Below, in pieces: positions 63,022 through 64,000 of a DNA stretch of 64,000 nucleotides. The stretch comes from Castellaniella sp040276065 (GTDB taxonomy: Bacteria; Pseudomonadota; Gammaproteobacteria; Burkholderiales; Burkholderiaceae_B). The notes beneath the pieces were generated by a model. It had not been told where the DNA came from, made no database searches, and was given only the letters and a program-made list of their open reading frames with translations. The stretch is taken from positions 310,001 through 374,000 of the forward strand of contig NZ_JBELOI010000001.1 in the NCBI RefSeq assembly GCF_040276065.1. The letters are read 5' to 3'. The position numbers and the translations under genes are program-made. How positions within the stretch are numbered: position 1 is the first letter of the stretch; each line of letters starts with the position of its first letter.

Positions 63022-64000
63022 ATGGCCGACGAAGTCACCATCATCCGCGCCCGCTCGGGCAGCAAGTTCATCAGCCCGCAGGGCACCAAGGCCGTCAAGG
63101 ACGGCATGCGCCCCAGCGATTTGTCGCACATCCCCGATTCCCAGCCCAAGCCCGCCTGGCTGCGCGTGCGCGTCCCTTCGGGCGCGCGCTACCAGGAGGT
63201 TCGCGAAATCGTCCAGACTCACAAGCTGAACACGGTGTGCGCCGAGTCCAAATGCCCCAACATCGCCGAATGCTGGGGGCGGGGGACGGCGACCCTGATG
63301 TTGATGGGTTCGGTCTGCACGCGGGCGTGCAGGTTCTGCGCCGTCAGCACCGGCAACCCGCACGGTTGGCTCGACCATAACGAGCCGGCCAGCGTCGCCG
63401 ATGCCGTGGCGCTGATGCGGCTGAAATACGTGGTGCTGACTTCGGTGGACCGCGACGACTTGATCGACGGCGGCGCCGGGCACTACGCAGCCTGTATCCG
63501 CGCCATCCACGAGCGTTCCCCGCAGACCGCAGTCGAGGCGCTGACACCCGACTTCGGGGGCAGCGAGGCCTGTGTGGCCAAGGTCCTGGATGCGGGCCTG
63601 GTCACTTTCGCCCAGAACGTCGAGACTGTCGAGCGCCTCACCCACGAGGTGCGCGACGCGCGCGCGGGCTATCGCCAGACCCTGGACGTGCTGGCCTTTG
63701 CCAAACGCCACGCCCCGCATACCCTGACCAAGACCAGCATGATGCTGGGCCTGGGGGAAACCGATGCCGAGATCGAGCAGGCGATGGACGACATCCGTGC
63801 CGCGAATGTCGATATCCTGACCTTTGGCCAGTACATGCGCCCGACCCAGCATCACCTGCCGGTGCGCCGCTTCGTCACGCCCGACGAATTCCGTGCCTAT
63901 CGCGACCTGGGCCTCTCCAAGGGGTTCCGCGAGGTGGTCTCGGGCGCCCTGGTGCGCTCGAGCTACCGGGCCGAGCAGGTCCTGGAAAAGGAAAACGTCG
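63022..64000 (+). CDS. lipA: Lipoyl synthase (3' end beyond window)
   Basis: A radical-SAM enzyme that inserts two sulfurs into octanoyl groups on lipoyl domains. The auxiliary cluster is CAESKCPNIAEC (Cys73, 78, 84) and the radical-SAM cluster CTRACRFC (Cys99, 103, 106). The start at MADEVTIIRARSG is preceded by a 240-bp gap. The frame is open for 326 codons and runs off the end near VLEKENV, so only a few C-terminal residues are missing. lipB, which often precedes lipA, is not upstream here; a chemoreceptor gene is. Confidence 0.97.
   Translation, partial: MADEVTIIRARSGSKFISPQGTKAVKDGMRPSDLSHIPDSQPKPAWLRVRVPSGARYQEVREIVQTHKLNTVCAESKCPNIAECWGRGTATLMLMGSVCTRACRFCAVSTGNPHGWLDHNEPASVADAVALMRLKYVVLTSVDRDDLIDGGAGHYAACIRAIHERSPQTAVEALTPDFGGSEACVAKVLDAGLVTFAQNVETVERLTHEVRDARAGYRQTLDVLAFAKRHAPHTLTKTSMMLGLGETDAEIEQAMDDIRAANVDILTFGQYMRPTQHHLPVRRFVTPDEFRAYRDLGLSKGFREVVSGALVRSSYRAEQVLEKENV

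Overview
This window is a piece of chromosome from a GC-rich Gram-negative bacterium. The gene content and order point to Betaproteobacteria, order Burkholderiales, most likely an Alcaligenaceae-type genome (Bordetella/Achromobacter/Castellaniella relatives). The clues are pyrG-kdsA-(DUF1330)-eno-ftsB, leuS-lptE-holA-proA, rpmB-rpmG, fkpB-ispH, LPS genes (kdsA, lptE) and the high-GC codon usage. The family assignment is inference, because no rRNA or tRNA gene is present. Coding density is very high and nearly every gene is intact. I saw no insertion sequence, prophage, CRISPR array or tRNA.

Layout. 0-3.7 kb: ETF-ubiquinone oxidoreductase, an acyl-CoA thioesterase and a two-subunit succinyl-CoA:3-ketoacid CoA-transferase (fatty-acid/ketone-body catabolism). 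3.7-13.9 kb: aminopeptidase P, pyrG, kdsA, a DUF1330 gene, eno and ftsB. This usually compact cluster is split by a divergent tetR-HlyD-permease-ATPase exporter operon with a palindromic operator beside tetR. 13.9-17.4 kb, minus strand: a TadE-like protein, hslO, an RDD membrane protein and a DapA-family aldolase. 17.6-25.4 kb: kdpABCDE, a high-affinity K+ pump with its sensor kinase and regulator. 25.5-27.2 kb: an unrecognised 59-aa gene behind a promoter flanked by two GGGTTAACCC palindromes, then an MFS transporter.

27.2-36.6 kb, minus strand: a long leuS-lptE-holA-proA-hemJ-rlmL run, preceded by rpmB-rpmG and a Bcr/CflA efflux gene. 36.7-41.4 kb: cyclopropane-fatty-acid synthase and a proXWV-type osmoprotectant importer. 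41.4-45.9 kb, minus strand: a MATE exporter overlapping a PMT/ArnT-type glycosyltransferase, then rpmE2 and radC. 45.9-50.9 kb: fkpB-ispH, a GST-kappa-type isomerase, a beta-hydroxyacid dehydrogenase, a DUF945 protein and a small secreted protein. 51-56.4 kb: a branched-chain amino-acid (Liv) ABC operon in which LivM and LivG are one polypeptide, behind a 600-bp AT-richer regulatory region. 56.4-64 kb: ribA, a PAS-GGDEF-EAL protein, a second glycosyltransferase, a chemoreceptor and the start of lipA, which runs off the end.

The window is mostly housekeeping, envelope and transport genes, and I found no clear new multi-gene system. The best leads are the 59-aa gene with its twin palindromes, the near-identical promoters of the two ribosomal-protein units, the exporter operon inside the pyrG-eno cluster, the metal-ligand pattern in KdsA and the LivM-LivG fusion.
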